From assembly GCF_016807805.1 (NCBI RefSeq), contig NZ_CP063362.1, forward strand, positions 4,630,501 to 4,694,500: a DNA stretch of 64,000 nucleotides, in the 5' to 3' direction. This document shows positions 17,724-26,423 of the stretch, in pieces. This stretch comes from Xanthobacter dioxanivorans. Its GTDB lineage: Bacteria > Pseudomonadota > Alphaproteobacteria > Rhizobiales > Xanthobacteraceae. The notes beneath the pieces are model-generated. The model did no database searches, was not told the origin of the DNA, and saw only the letters and a list, made by a program, of their open reading frames with translations. Position 1 is the first letter of the stretch; each line of letters opens with the position of its first letter. The translations under genes and the position numbers were made by a program.

Positions 17724-18092
17724 GCCGAAATGAACGAAGCTACGGCCAGTCACAGCTTCAGCATTCGTTCCATGACAGCACACTGCCCATCTGATCGACG
17801 CGAACCGCGGCGCCGCGCCAAGCCCATTTTTCGGACGTTCCTAGGTCGTAGCAATTTCAAGAACATAGGTGTTCGCGGTTTCGATCTGGCCGGCGCGCCA
17901 GCACTTTCAACGCTTTAAGCGGATTTTGGTTGGAATTGTCGACTATTCGTCGAGTATCCTTCCTTGGTCTCTATTGGATTGCGACAGCCAGTTTGGCCTA
18001 AATTTCCAACTGGCAATGGATTCCACCTCCTGGTTTCCGTAACGGAATGTCGCGGCACGACGGCGATTGGCACTGCTGCGGGGTTCGGAGCG
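17724..18092. other. gene-free stretch
   Basis: About 370 bases after the CadC-type gene contain no credible frame, strong hairpin or repeat. Composition falls towards lower GC at the right end, where the next gene begins. Confidence 0.4.
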
Positions 18093-18626
18093 ATGGCTAT
18101 CGAGGATGAGGAAGCTGCGCAGCTGGAGGCGATGAGACGCTTCAGCGAAAAGGCAGAAGAGTTAAGATCGAATTTCGAAGAGCGCTTCCTTGACGCCCTC
18201 CCCGGCAATCACTCCCCTGCAGAATCGGTTCTTTTAGCCCATTTAATGACGTGCACCGATGGGTATGAAGACGTCAGATTTATTCGTGACTGGAACAGGC
18301 GAGCTAAATTTGGAAGCGAGACAATATTTGCATATCTACCAGATCTGACCTCTATTCGTGATAGAGCCACATTCGCCTTCGAATGCCTCCATGGAGAGTT
18401 ATCTAACCAGTTGTCTATCGTGATTGACTTCATCAATCCTGACGAGCGCCTTCCAGTAAAAGTAGATAACGATAGCCGACTTCGATCGTTCGGATTTAGA
18501 GTCCTCCAGTTCACTGAATTTGAGATTTTTAATGCAACTGATGCCTGCAGAGAGCGAGTAGAAGGAGTTCTATACGATATGCGATCTGACGTTTGGTTGG
18601 GAGCAGAGTCCGCAAAATCCTCCTGA
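18093..18626 (+). CDS. hypothetical protein, possibly DUF559/Vsr-like C-terminus
   Basis: Translation from ATG 18093 (MAIEDEEAAQ) gives 177 residues. The gene is clearly richer in AT than its neighbours, which suggests transfer. The C-terminal half (LSIVIDFINPDERLPVKVDN, SFGFRVLQFTEFEIF) resembles the core of DUF559/very-short-patch-repair nucleases, where a DF..EiDG segment is followed by a G-[YF]-x-VLRFT strand; however the catalytic acidic residue expected after DF is Val here, so the match is weak and an active nuclease is doubtful. An upstream in-frame start at 17964 exists but lacks support. It borders the insertion-sequence scrapyard. Confidence 0.45.
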   Translation: MAIEDEEAAQLEAMRRFSEKAEELRSNFEERFLDALPGNHSPAESVLLAHLMTCTDGYEDVRFIRDWNRRAKFGSETIFAYLPDLTSIRDRATFAFECLHGELSNQLSIVIDFINPDERLPVKVDNDSRLRSFGFRVLQFTEFEIFNATDACRERVEGVLYDMRSDVWLGAESAKSS

Positions 18627-19029
18627 CGAGCTAAATTCCTTCAGACCCCCTTCACGCGGCCGGCTTTGGCCTCGCGAATGACGGTCACCACGTCACCCCG
18701 CGGCCTCTTCCACCACTGCTGCAGCGTCAACATGAGCTGTTCCTGTGCCGCCGGCGCTGGCCATCTGGATGATCGGGGAGAAGACCGGCGCGATGGTGTC
18801 GCCCATGCGCATGGCGAGGGCGCTTCGGCCGCCGTTGAAGGTGTGGCGGGGGTCGTCCCGACGCAGGACTTCCTCGTCCAGCTCCAGCACCGCCGGCCGT
18901 TCGCGCGGGCCGAACGGTCACAAATCCGGCGCGCTTACCGTTGGATATCATGGGCACCGTCCTTTTGGACCATTTTGGCACCCGGCGTGCTGGGCGCAAC
19001 GGCGCAGATCGACTCACTCATCCTCGCGG
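18627..19029. other. scrambled low-coding segment with an unrecognised gene fragment
   Basis: On the minus strand, roughly 18693-18890 reads as a clean fragment (VLRRDDPRHTFNGGRSALA) that loses its frame at about 18720 and continues in another frame to EAKAGRVKGV and a stop near 18650. It looks like the broken 3' end of a gene I cannot identify. The remainder up to the IS1182 remnant shows nothing convincing. Confidence 0.35.
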
Positions 19030-19478
19030 GACTTGACGAGATCGCCCCGGCGCGCAGGTGGGTTGCCGCCCTCGCTGCACGAGTTCGTGCCGGCTGGGCA
19101 CGTGGCTCACTTCATCCGTGACACGGTGCGGGAGGCGATGGATCTCTCTGCCATTCGCCACACTTACACCGAGGAACGCGGCTACCCGCCCTATCATCCC
19201 GGCATGATGGTGGCGTTGCTTCTCTACGGCTACAGCCAGGGCCTGTATTCCTCGCGCCAGCTCGCCCGCGCCTGCGAGGAACGGGTCGGCTGAAGCGGGC
19301 CGGCCGCAGGAGCCGCTACCGGCTCAGAAGACAGGTGGTCGAGCCGGTGTTCGGGCAGATGAAGCAGGCCAGAGGCTTCCGCCAGTTCCTGCTACGTGGC
19401 CTCGATCAGGTTCGAGGCGAGTGGGCAATGATTTGCACCGCCCACAACCTCTTGAAGCTGGCTCAGGTCGCCCGCTGA
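19030..19478 (+). pseudogene. IS1182-family transposase, internally deleted
   Basis: The N-terminal module is present (HVAHFIRDTVREAMDLSAI, YTEERGYPPYHPGMM, LYSSRQLARACEERV) and stops at 19293. The next bases resume, in another frame, with the C-terminal end of the same family (RRQVVEPVFGQMKQARGF, then AHNLLKLAQVAR and stop at 19476-19478). The catalytic middle of the DDE domain is missing. The following sequence to about 19560 looks like the element's right end. Confidence 0.85.
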
Positions 19479-19626
19479 TCCCGGCAAGCAGGCTTCGTCC
19501 CACCGGATCCCGCCATCGACCACGGCCTCCAAACTCATTACTCGGACACGCTCCTAGGCGGTGGCCCCATAAATTTGCGTGTCGGCCGATGTCGTGATTC
19601 AAGCTCCCGAACCGGGAGCCTGATAG

Positions 19627-20384
19627 ATGCGCCGCCACGAGTTGACTGACGAGGAATGGGCGATCATCGCCTCGCTGCTGCAGAACAAGGTGCGCGGTGT
19701 TGCGCGGGTAGGCGACCGCAGGGTGATCAACGGCATTCTCTGGCGCTTTCGGACCGGAGCGCCGTGGCGGGATGTGCCGGAGCGCGATGGACCTCGTACA
19801 ACCCTGTACAACCGTTTCGTGCGCTGACGGGCGGCCGGGGTCTGGGACCGGTTGCTGGAGGCGGTCTCGTCCGCCTATGACGGCGACATCGTGATGATCG
19901 ACTCATCCTGCGTTCGCGTGCACCAGCATGATGCCGCGATCAAAAAGGGGCGACGACGATCGTTGCATGGGGACGCTCCCGGGGCGGCCTGACCACCAAG
20001 ATCCATGCCCTGGTCGATGCCGAGGGTCGACCGATCCATCTCCTGCTCACCGCCGGGCAGGCGGGCGACGCGCAGGCGGGGCGGGAGTTGCTGGCCCGCC
20101 TCCCACCGGGCGGCATCCTTCTCGCCGACAAGGCCTACGACCCCGACGCCATCCGCGCCGAGACGGCGGAGCGCGGCGCATTTGCCAATGTGCCGCCACG
20201 TGTCATCCGCAAGCGCACCTTCGCCTTCAGCCCCTGGCTCTACCACCAGAGAAACCACATCGAGCGCTTCTTCAACCGCATCAAGCAGATGCGAGGCCTC
20301 GCAACGCGCTACGACCGCCGCCCGGACAACTTCCTTGCAGCCCTCAAGCTCGCCGCAGCTCGCATCTGGATCAATGCCGAATGA
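19627..20384 (+). pseudogene. IS5-family (IS427-like) transposase with nonsense codon
   Basis: Reading from ATG 19627 (RRHELTDEEWAIIASLL) gives the IS5-type N-terminus up to TGA at 19825-19827, where relatives have Trp. The same frame then continues (DRLLEAVSSAYDGDIVMIDS) to about 19950, where the sense moves to the -1 frame at an AAAAAGGGG tract, as in IS427-group elements that use programmed -1 slippage. OrfB runs to 20384 with the DDE-fold residues in TKIHALVDAEGRP, LLADKAYDPDAIRAE and NHIERFFNRIKQMRG. The slippage tract may be functional, but the nonsense codon inactivates this copy. Confidence 0.88.
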
Positions 20385-20846
20385 GTTCGCTGCCTAAGGC
20401 GCATGGAGTCGTTCTCGTGAAGCTGCGGCCAAAGATTGCCGACGGCAATAGCCGGTCCCGATCCTCTCAAAGGGATCGGGGGATGTCTGGCTCTATGAAG
20501 GGTTTCGGATGTCGGCCCCATCACGGCGGTGGTGGCGGTCCCGCGGGCCGGCGGTGCCCGGCTTGCCGCGGTCGGTCGGGTTCGGGCCGATCGCGTCGCC
20601 CCCTTTGGCGGGAACGGAGGAGGCATCGATGCTGGCGCGGGAGCAGTCGCAGCCGAAGATCGCGCTGTCGACTGCGAGGCAGCATTGGATGCCGTCGCAC
20701 GTCAAACTATATCTAAAATAGATAGTTACTCCCTTAAATTTCATAGCTATCGCTAGTGCCGCTGCAGCGAGGCCACCGCTACTGTCGTTCGCGGATCATC
20801 CGGTCGCCTCCGTGGCTTCCGGTTCGCCTTTCCCGGAGGACGAAGC
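20385..20846. other. IS debris upstream of the CoA-transferase gene
   Basis: On the minus strand about 20530-20660 reads as part of another IS5-type transposase (SRASIDASSVPAKGGDAIG, NPTDRGKPGT), with no start and a broken continuation. The sequence 20680-20800 is AT-richer and may hold the promoter of the gene at 20847. No other gene is seen. Confidence 0.6.
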
Positions 20847-22043
20847 GTGTCGCTGCTCAAGGGCGTTCGTGTCATCAGCTTTAATCACTTCCTCGCCGGG
20901 CCCCATGCCGCGCAGATGCTGGGGGACATGGGCGCGGACGTGATCGCCGTGGAGCCCCTGGACGGCGCCTTCCAGCGCAACTGGGCGGTGGCAGGGCACT
21001 TCGTGGCGGGCGAGAGCGTCAACCACCTGAATACCGGCCGCAGCAAACGTTCTATCGCTCTCGATCTGAAGAGCACCGCGGGACGCGCCATCGCCGAGCG
21101 CCTTGTGGCCGGCGCCGATGTGGTGATGGAAAACTTCCGCCCCGGCACCATGACCAAGTTCGGCATGGGGCCGGAGGAGCTGCGTGCGCGCTATCCGCGC
21201 CTCATCTACGCCTCCGCCACCGGCTTCGGCGCCACCGGCCCCTTCGCCCACAGGCCGGGGCAGGACCTCCTGCTTCAGGCTATGTCCGGCCTTGCCGCCC
21301 ACACCGGCCCGGCCGAAGGGCCGCCCGTGCCGCTGGGCTCGGTGGTGATCGATCACCACACCGCCGTGCTTTGCGTGCTGGGCATCGTCGCGGCGCTGTT
21401 CGCCCGGGAGCAGACCGGCGACGGCCGCCGGGTGGACGTGAGCCTGCTCCAGGGCGCCATCGACCTTCAGGGCGAGCCCCTGACCGCCTGGTTGAATGGA
21501 GCGCCCCACGACGGCCCCCGCGCGCCGCAGGGGGTGGCAAGCTGGTTCTCCTCCGCCGGCCACGGCATTCACTGCACCGCAGACGGCTGCATCGCCATCT
21601 CCATGGCCGCGCCGGCGGTGCTCGCCCGCGCCCTCGACCTGCCGGAACTAGCCGAGGTCAGCCCCGAGGCCATGCTGAAGGAGCGCGCTTACTACAACCG
21701 GCTGATCGTGGCCCAGCTCGCGACCCGCACCACCGCCGCGTGGCAGGCGGCGCTGGACTCCGCTGGCGTCTGGAATGCGCCGGTGGAGGATTATGACGCC
21801 GTTCGCGAAAATCCGCAACTGGCCCATCTGGGCGCCTTCCAAACGGCGATGAGCTCCGGCGGCGCGGAGGTCACCTTCGTATCCCACCCGGTGCAATATG
21901 ACGGCGCCACCCTGCCCATCACCCGCGTGCCCCAGCCTTTGGGGGCTCAGACCCGGGAGATCCTGGCCGAGGCCGGCTATGCCACCGACGAGATCGAGAC
22001 CTTCCTGAAGGACGACGTGGTGCGCACGGCCCCCGCCGCCTGA
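20847..22043 (+). CDS. family III (CaiB/BaiF) CoA-transferase
   Basis: A 398-residue enzyme that should transfer CoA between carboxylic acids through an aspartyl-CoA anhydride. It has the N-terminal motif GVRVISFNHFLAGPHAAQMLGDMGADVI, the NTGRSKRSIALDL stretch, GQDLLLQAMSG, and a candidate catalytic Asp in GSVVIDHHTA, aligning with the formyl-CoA transferase nucleophile; TGDGRRVDVSLLQG follows. The start is GTG 20847 with GGAGGA nine bases upstream. It is first of five or six close co-directional genes with an acyl-CoA dehydrogenase, two hot-dog proteins and a DapA-type lyase, so it probably activates an organic acid for beta-oxidation-like breakdown. The donor and acceptor are unknown. Confidence 0.9.
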   Translation: MSLLKGVRVISFNHFLAGPHAAQMLGDMGADVIAVEPLDGAFQRNWAVAGHFVAGESVNHLNTGRSKRSIALDLKSTAGRAIAERLVAGADVVMENFRPGTMTKFGMGPEELRARYPRLIYASATGFGATGPFAHRPGQDLLLQAMSGLAAHTGPAEGPPVPLGSVVIDHHTAVLCVLGIVAALFAREQTGDGRRVDVSLLQGAIDLQGEPLTAWLNGAPHDGPRAPQGVASWFSSAGHGIHCTADGCIAISMAAPAVLARALDLPELAEVSPEAMLKERAYYNRLIVAQLATRTTAAWQAALDSAGVWNAPVEDYDAVRENPQLAHLGAFQTAMSSGGAEVTFVSHPVQYDGATLPITRVPQPLGAQTREILAEAGYATDEIETFLKDDVVRTAPAA

Positions 22044-22128
22044 CCCCCGCCGGCCCGGAGTTTCCGAACGCGCGCGGCATCGCCGCCCCGCGCGAACCCT
22101 TCTTCTTTGCCGTTGAGGACCCCGAGGC

Positions 22129-23289
22129 ATGGACTTTTCCCTCTCCGACGAGACCCGCATGGTGGTCGATACGGTCCGCCGCTTTGTGCGCGACAAGGTG
22201 CAGCCGCTGGAACAGGAGACCGAGGAACTGGGCCGCGTGCCGCCGGACAAGCTGGCGCCCCTGAAGGCGGAGGCCATCGCCCTCGGCCTTTATGCCCTCA
22301 ACATGCCGGCGGAGGTGGGCGGCGGCGGCCTGTCGGTGCTCGACATGTGCCTGGTGGAGGAGCAGCTCGGCCAGACCTCCGATGCCCTCATCCGGCGGGT
22401 GTTCGGGCAGGTCTATCCCATGCTGATGGCATGCACGCCGGCCCAGCGGGCGGTCTATCTGGCGCCGACGATCACCGGAGAGAAGATCTGCGCCATGGCC
22501 ATCACCGAGCCCGGCGCCGGCTCGGATGCCGCCTCCATCACCACCACCGCCCGCCTGGAGGATGGCCACTGGGTGCTGAACGGCAGCAAGCATTTCATCT
22601 CTGACGGCGACATTGCGGACTATGTAATCGTGATGGCCGTGACCGATCCGGAGAAGCGGGCCCGCGGCGGCATTACCCTCTTCCTGGTGGATCGCGATGC
22701 TCCGGGCTTCTCGGTCTCCCGGGTGCAGCCCATGATGGGCCATCGCGGCTATGGCCATGCCGAGCTCGTCTTCGACGAATGCCGCATCCCCGAGGCCAAC
22801 GTACTCGGCGAGGTGGGCGGCGGCTTCAAGCTGATCATGTCCAGCGTCAGCGGCATCCGGCTCGGCCACATCGGCGCCCGCGCGGTGGGCATGGCCCAGC
22901 GGGTGCTGGAGCTGATGCGCGCCCATGCGAGCACCCGCAAGCAGTTCGGCCAGCCCATCGGCGACTTCCAGATGGTGCAGCAGATGATCGCCGACAGCGC
23001 CATGGAGATCTATGCCACGCGCATGATGGTGCTCAATTGCGCCTGGGAGATCGACCAGGGCCTCGACCCGCGCGAAAAGGTGTCGATGATCAAGGTCTAT
23101 GCCTCGGAGATGCTCGGCCGCGTCGCCGACCGCGGCATCCAGATGTTTGGCGGCTATGGCTTCTCCAAGGATCTGCCGCTGGAACGCATCTACCGGGATT
23201 GCCGGGTGACGCGGATTTATGACGGCACCTCCGAGATCCACCGGATGCTGATCGCCCGCTCCATCATCCGCAACGGCCTCACGCTCTGA
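22129..23289 (+). CDS. acyl-CoA dehydrogenase
   Basis: A 386-residue FAD enzyme introducing an alpha,beta double bond into an acyl-CoA, passing electrons to ETF. Family signatures are present: AITEPGAGSDAASI (FAD/substrate), LNGSKHFISDGD, STRKQFGQPIGDFQ, MFGGYGFSKDLPLERIYRD, and the catalytic Glu in YDGTSEIHRM near residue 370. The length is normal. It follows the CoA-transferase by 85 bases and precedes two hot-dog genes, so transferase, dehydrogenase and hydratase steps appear linked. Confidence 0.93.
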   Translation: MDFSLSDETRMVVDTVRRFVRDKVQPLEQETEELGRVPPDKLAPLKAEAIALGLYALNMPAEVGGGGLSVLDMCLVEEQLGQTSDALIRRVFGQVYPMLMACTPAQRAVYLAPTITGEKICAMAITEPGAGSDAASITTTARLEDGHWVLNGSKHFISDGDIADYVIVMAVTDPEKRARGGITLFLVDRDAPGFSVSRVQPMMGHRGYGHAELVFDECRIPEANVLGEVGGGFKLIMSSVSGIRLGHIGARAVGMAQRVLELMRAHASTRKQFGQPIGDFQMVQQMIADSAMEIYATRMMVLNCAWEIDQGLDPREKVSMIKVYASEMLGRVADRGIQMFGGYGFSKDLPLERIYRDCRVTRIYDGTSEIHRMLIARSIIRNGLTL

Positions 23290-23315
23290 GCCCGGCCGCA
23301 AGGAAGGATCCCACC

Positions 23316-23726
23316 ATGACCAACGCTCCGGCCATCGGACAGGACATCCGCTTCTCCAAGACCATGACGGTGGCCGAGCAGGCCCTCTTCACCGGCATCA
23401 GCGGCAATCTCGGCGGCCTCTACGTGGACCGCACCAAGGCGCGGGACGCCGGCCTCGCCGACATGGCCGTGTTCGAGCTCGCCGCCTCGGCGCTGCTCAC
23501 CACCTGCCTGTCCCGCCTCGCCGGCCCGGCCCACCGCATCGCCAATTTCTCGGTCTCCTTCGCCCAGGCGGTGCCTGTGGGCACGACGATTGCTGCGAAG
23601 GCGACCGTCACCAGCCTCGATGCCGTCGGCGCGCTCACCTGCGCCCTTGAGGCCTCCGCGGGCGAGGCGGTGCTGATCCGCGGCACCGCGCGCCTCGTGC
23701 CGGTCTCCGGGGGCGCCGATGTATGA
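23316..23726 (+). CDS. hot-dog/MaoC-like subunit, catalytic residues replaced
   Basis: A 136-residue single hot-dog protein. At the position of the hydratase motif (G-D-x-x-P-x-H) it reads SGNLGGLYVD, so Asp becomes Asn and His becomes Tyr. Its 3' end overlaps the next hot-dog gene by eight bases, whose product keeps the Asp-His pair. The likely arrangement is a heteromeric enoyl-CoA hydratase in which this is the non-catalytic or substrate-binding subunit. AAGGAAGGAT precedes ATG 23316. Confidence 0.75.
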   Translation: MTNAPAIGQDIRFSKTMTVAEQALFTGISGNLGGLYVDRTKARDAGLADMAVFELAASALLTTCLSRLAGPAHRIANFSVSFAQAVPVGTTIAAKATVTSLDAVGALTCALEASAGEAVLIRGTARLVPVSGGADV

Positions 23727-24153
23727 GATCAAGCACTTTGCAGAGCTGAAGGTCGGCGACCGCGTGCGCGTATCGAAGACCGTGACGGAGGCCGACGGCA
23801 GCCTCTACATCGCCGCCACCGGAGACTTCGGGCCGGTCCATATCGATGAGGCCTTCGCCTCCGGCACCAGATTCGGCCAGCGGCTGGCGCCCGGCATCAT
23901 GGTCGCGGGGCTCTGCACCAGCGTGCTGACGGCGGAGCTCGCCGGCATTCTCGGTGTCTCCATCGAGGACCGGTTCTGGTTCACCGGCCCGGTCTTCTAT
24001 GGCGACACCATCACCATCGACGTGTGGATCGCCGAGCGGGACGAGGCCACCCGCACCCTCACCTGGGAAGCTTCCGCCGTGAACGAGGCGGGCCAGGAAG
24101 TTCTGAAGGCCCGCGCCACCCTGAAATTTCCCCGCCCCCGCCCGGTCGCCTGA
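23719..24153 (+). CDS. MaoC-type (R)-enoyl-CoA hydratase subunit
   Basis: A 144-residue hot-dog protein with the hydratase signature intact (YIAATGDFGPVHIDEAFA; Asp and His of the catalytic dyad), followed by GTRFGQRLAPGIMVAGL. It should add water to a 2-enoyl-CoA. Its start overlaps the preceding, degenerate hot-dog gene, indicating coupled translation and a heteromeric enzyme. It follows an acyl-CoA dehydrogenase, the expected previous step. Confidence 0.87.
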   Translation: MYEIKHFAELKVGDRVRVSKTVTEADGSLYIAATGDFGPVHIDEAFASGTRFGQRLAPGIMVAGLCTSVLTAELAGILGVSIEDRFWFTGPVFYGDTITIDVWIAERDEATRTLTWEASAVNEAGQEVLKARATLKFPRPRPVA

Positions 24154-24176
24154 GAGAGCCCCCGAGAAACCTGCAT

Positions 24177-25109
24177 ATGAGCGAAGCCACCTTCCCCTTC
24201 GGCGGCATCTACGCCGCCACGATCTGTCCCTTGGATGCCTCCGGCGCCATCGATGCGGAGGTGCTCCACGCCCATCATGCCGCCGTCCTCGCCACCGAGG
24301 GCATGGCGGGCCTGCTCGTGAACGGCCATGCCGGCGAGAATTTCGCTCTGGAGCGGCAGGAGTTGGCCCAGGTGGTGCGCACCGCCCGCGCGGTGGCCGG
24401 CAGCCGGCACAAGGTGGTCGCCGGCATCAATTGCGAACGCTCCGATATGGCGGCGCGCATGGCCGAGGATGCCGCGGCGGCCGGGGCCGATGCGGTCATG
24501 GTGTTTCCCCCCTTCTCCTGGGCATTGGGCGCAGACGATGGCGCCATCGTCACCCACCACCGGATGATCGCGCGCGCCGCGGGCGTGCCGATGATGCTAT
24601 TCCAGGGCGCTGTGGGCTCGGGCAAGACCGCTTTCCGGCCCGAGGTGCTGGCGCGGCTTCTGGAGATCGAGAGCGTGGTGGGCATCAAGGAAGGCAGCTG
24701 GGAAACGGCGGCCTATGACGCCACCCGCCGGCTGACCCGCCGGCTGCGCCCGGACGTTGCGGTGATGGCCTCCGGCGACGAGCACCTTTTCCCCTGCTTC
24801 GCCCTCGGAAGCGACGGCAGCCTCGTGAGCCTCGCCGCCGTGGTGCCGGAGCTGATCGTCGCCCTCGACCGCGCCGTCGCGCGCGGGGACATGGCCGCCG
24901 GCCGGGCCCTGCACGAGCGGCTCTACCTTCTCGGCCGCGTAGTCTATGGCGCGCCCGGCCATCTGGCGACGATCCGGCTTAAAACCTGCCTCCGCCTGCT
25001 GGGCCGGCTCGCGTCCATCCGCTGCCGCCCGCCGGTGGATACCCTGCCGGAGACCGAGGTGACCCGGCTGCGGGAGGCCCTCGCCGCCGCGGGGCCTCTT
25101 TGCGCCTGA
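24177..25109 (+). CDS. DapA-superfamily lyase/aldolase, NGHAGE subtype
   Basis: A 310-residue (beta/alpha)8-barrel of the dihydrodipicolinate synthase/N-acetylneuraminate lyase superfamily, starting at ATG 24177 (MSEATFPFGGIY). The Schiff-base Lys is in VVGIKEGSWE. The usual GTTGE substrate loop reads VNGHAGENFAL and the usual catalytic Tyr position reads Phe (MMLFQGAVGSG), so it is not a lysine-pathway DapA; a pyruvate- or oxo-acid-dependent aldolase or dehydratase in catabolism is more likely. A close paralogue with the same NGHAGE and Phe features is at 35326. It is co-directional with the CoA-transferase run. Confidence 0.88.
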   Translation: MSEATFPFGGIYAATICPLDASGAIDAEVLHAHHAAVLATEGMAGLLVNGHAGENFALERQELAQVVRTARAVAGSRHKVVAGINCERSDMAARMAEDAAAAGADAVMVFPPFSWALGADDGAIVTHHRMIARAAGVPMMLFQGAVGSGKTAFRPEVLARLLEIESVVGIKEGSWETAAYDATRRLTRRLRPDVAVMASGDEHLFPCFALGSDGSLVSLAAVVPELIVALDRAVARGDMAAGRALHERLYLLGRVVYGAPGHLATIRLKTCLRLLGRLASIRCRPPVDTLPETEVTRLREALAAAGPLCA

Positions 25110-25129
25110 TCCCAGGCCTGGAAACACCA

Positions 25130-25167
25130 CGCAAGGAGCCCGCCCCATGACCCGCACGCCCCCATGA
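25130..25167 (+). other. strong ribosome-binding site leading a six-codon frame
   Basis: CGCAAGGAGCCCGCC (25130-25144) precedes ATG 25147, which codes only MTRTPP before TGA 25165-25167; that stop overlaps the ATG at 25164 of the next gene (ATGA). The identical 15-mer precedes the TTG start of the DapA paralogue at 35326, whose product begins MTRS. It may be a coupled leader or the scar of a deleted gene start. Confidence 0.5.
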
Positions 25168-25472
25168 TCCATATGGTGATGGTGGATATCGCCCCGGAGC
25201 AGGAAGCCGCGTTCAACGAATGGTATGAGAACGTGCACATCCCTGAGATCCTCGCTTGCCCCGGCTGGCGCGCGGCGACGCGGCGGCTGGTGGACGAGGG
25301 CGGGCCGAAATATGCCGCGCTCTACGAGATCGATGGTCCCGAGGTCTACGACACCCCAGAGTTCAACGCCATCAAGGGTTTTGGACCCTTTACGGCGTTC
25401 GTGACCAACTTCCGCCGCATCCGCCTGAAGCCGATTCCCGGTCGCCCTGGCGATTGGGTCGTGGCATCCTGA
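25164..25472 (+). CDS. small dimeric alpha/beta-barrel protein (EthD/DUF4286-like)
   Basis: A 102-residue protein with the pattern of ferredoxin-like alpha/beta-barrel dimers: MIHMVMVDIAPEQEAAFNEW, then YENVHIPEILACPGW, and KYAALYEIDGPEVYDTPEF. Proteins of this type accompany degradative operons and may act as small isomerases or accessory folds; the exact role is unknown. It is the last gene before the LysR regulator and is probably coupled to the short leader at 25147. Confidence 0.65.
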   Translation: MIHMVMVDIAPEQEAAFNEWYENVHIPEILACPGWRAATRRLVDEGGPKYAALYEIDGPEVYDTPEFNAIKGFGPFTAFVTNFRRIRLKPIPGRPGDWVVAS

Positions 25473-25496
25473 CCGTCAAGGGACTGCTTCCCGCTT

Positions 25497-26411
25497 ATGG
25501 GCTTCATGAACCTCCGCCAGCTCGAAGTGTTCCGGGCCGTGATGCGCTGCCGCACCACGGTCGGCGCGGCGGAGGAACTGGGCATGTCGCAATCGGCGGT
25601 GTCCAACGCCATCCGCCACATGGAAGACCTGCTCGGCTTTTCCCTGTTCGAGCGGATCTCGAACCGGCTGGTGCCGACCGATGAGGCGCGGCTGCTGCTG
25701 GAGGAGGCGGAACCGCTGTTCCTGCATCAGCGCGCCGTCGCCGAGCGGGCGGCCGACCTGAAGGCCGGCCGGGCCGGGCGCATCCGGCTCGTGGCCACCG
25801 CGGAGCTCTCGGAAACCCTGCTCCCCCTCGTCATCCCGCGCTTTCTGGCTGGACGCCCCGGGGTGCATGTCTCCCTCGACACCCGGCCGCTGGTGAGTGT
25901 TCTGGAAGCGGTGGAGACCGGGCTCGCCGACATCGGCGTGGCCATGGAAGCCGACGGTCGCCACGGGATCGAGGTGAAGCCGGTGGCGGAACTCGCCGCC
26001 GTGGCCATCTGCCGGGCCGATGATCCGCTCGCCGACTTGCCTGTCGTGACCCCGATGGATCTGGCGCAGGGGCCCTTCGTTGCCCCGCGTCCCGACAACC
26101 GTATCGGTCTTCTGATCGCGGAAGCCTTCCGCCGCGCGGGCGTGCCTTATCAGCCCGCCATTGACGTGCGTTTCCTGAACGTCGCAGCCCGTCTGGTGCA
26201 GGAAGGCTGCGGCGCCACGATTCTCGATGAGATCACGGCGTTCGCCAGCCGGTTCGATGCTCTGGTGGTGCGTCCGTTCAAGCCCGATATCCGGCTGAGG
26301 CTGCAAGCCGTCCTGCCGCGCGGCCGCGCGCTGTCGCGTCTGGCACAAGATTTCCTCGCGGTATTGGAAACCGAGACGCGGTCCCGTCTCGCCGGTCTGA
26401 CCCGGAGCTGA
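25497..26411 (+). CDS. LysR-family transcriptional regulator
   Basis: A 304-residue regulator with an N-terminal winged HTH (MNLRQLEVFRAVMRCRTTVG, then AAEELGMSQSAVSNAIRHME) and a type-2 periplasmic-binding-protein-like effector domain from about residue 95. Starts at 25497 and 25506 are both possible. It sits at the end of the CoA-transferase run on the same strand and is convergent with the AllA-like gene, only 12 bases away. It probably regulates the flanking catabolic genes; the inducer is unknown. Confidence 0.92.
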   Translation: MGFMNLRQLEVFRAVMRCRTTVGAAEELGMSQSAVSNAIRHMEDLLGFSLFERISNRLVPTDEARLLLEEAEPLFLHQRAVAERAADLKAGRAGRIRLVATAELSETLLPLVIPRFLAGRPGVHVSLDTRPLVSVLEAVETGLADIGVAMEADGRHGIEVKPVAELAAVAICRADDPLADLPVVTPMDLAQGPFVAPRPDNRIGLLIAEAFRRAGVPYQPAIDVRFLNVAARLVQEGCGATILDEITAFASRFDALVVRPFKPDIRLRLQAVLPRGRALSRLAQDFLAVLETETRSRLAGLTRS

Positions 26412-26423
26412 CCTTGGGCGGCA

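Noticed and set aside
19544..20414. Exact ends of the IS5-type element
   Set aside because: Imperfect inverted similarity between 19544 and 20414 was noticed, but the left part looks like the end of the adjacent IS1182 remnant, so no boundaries are claimed.
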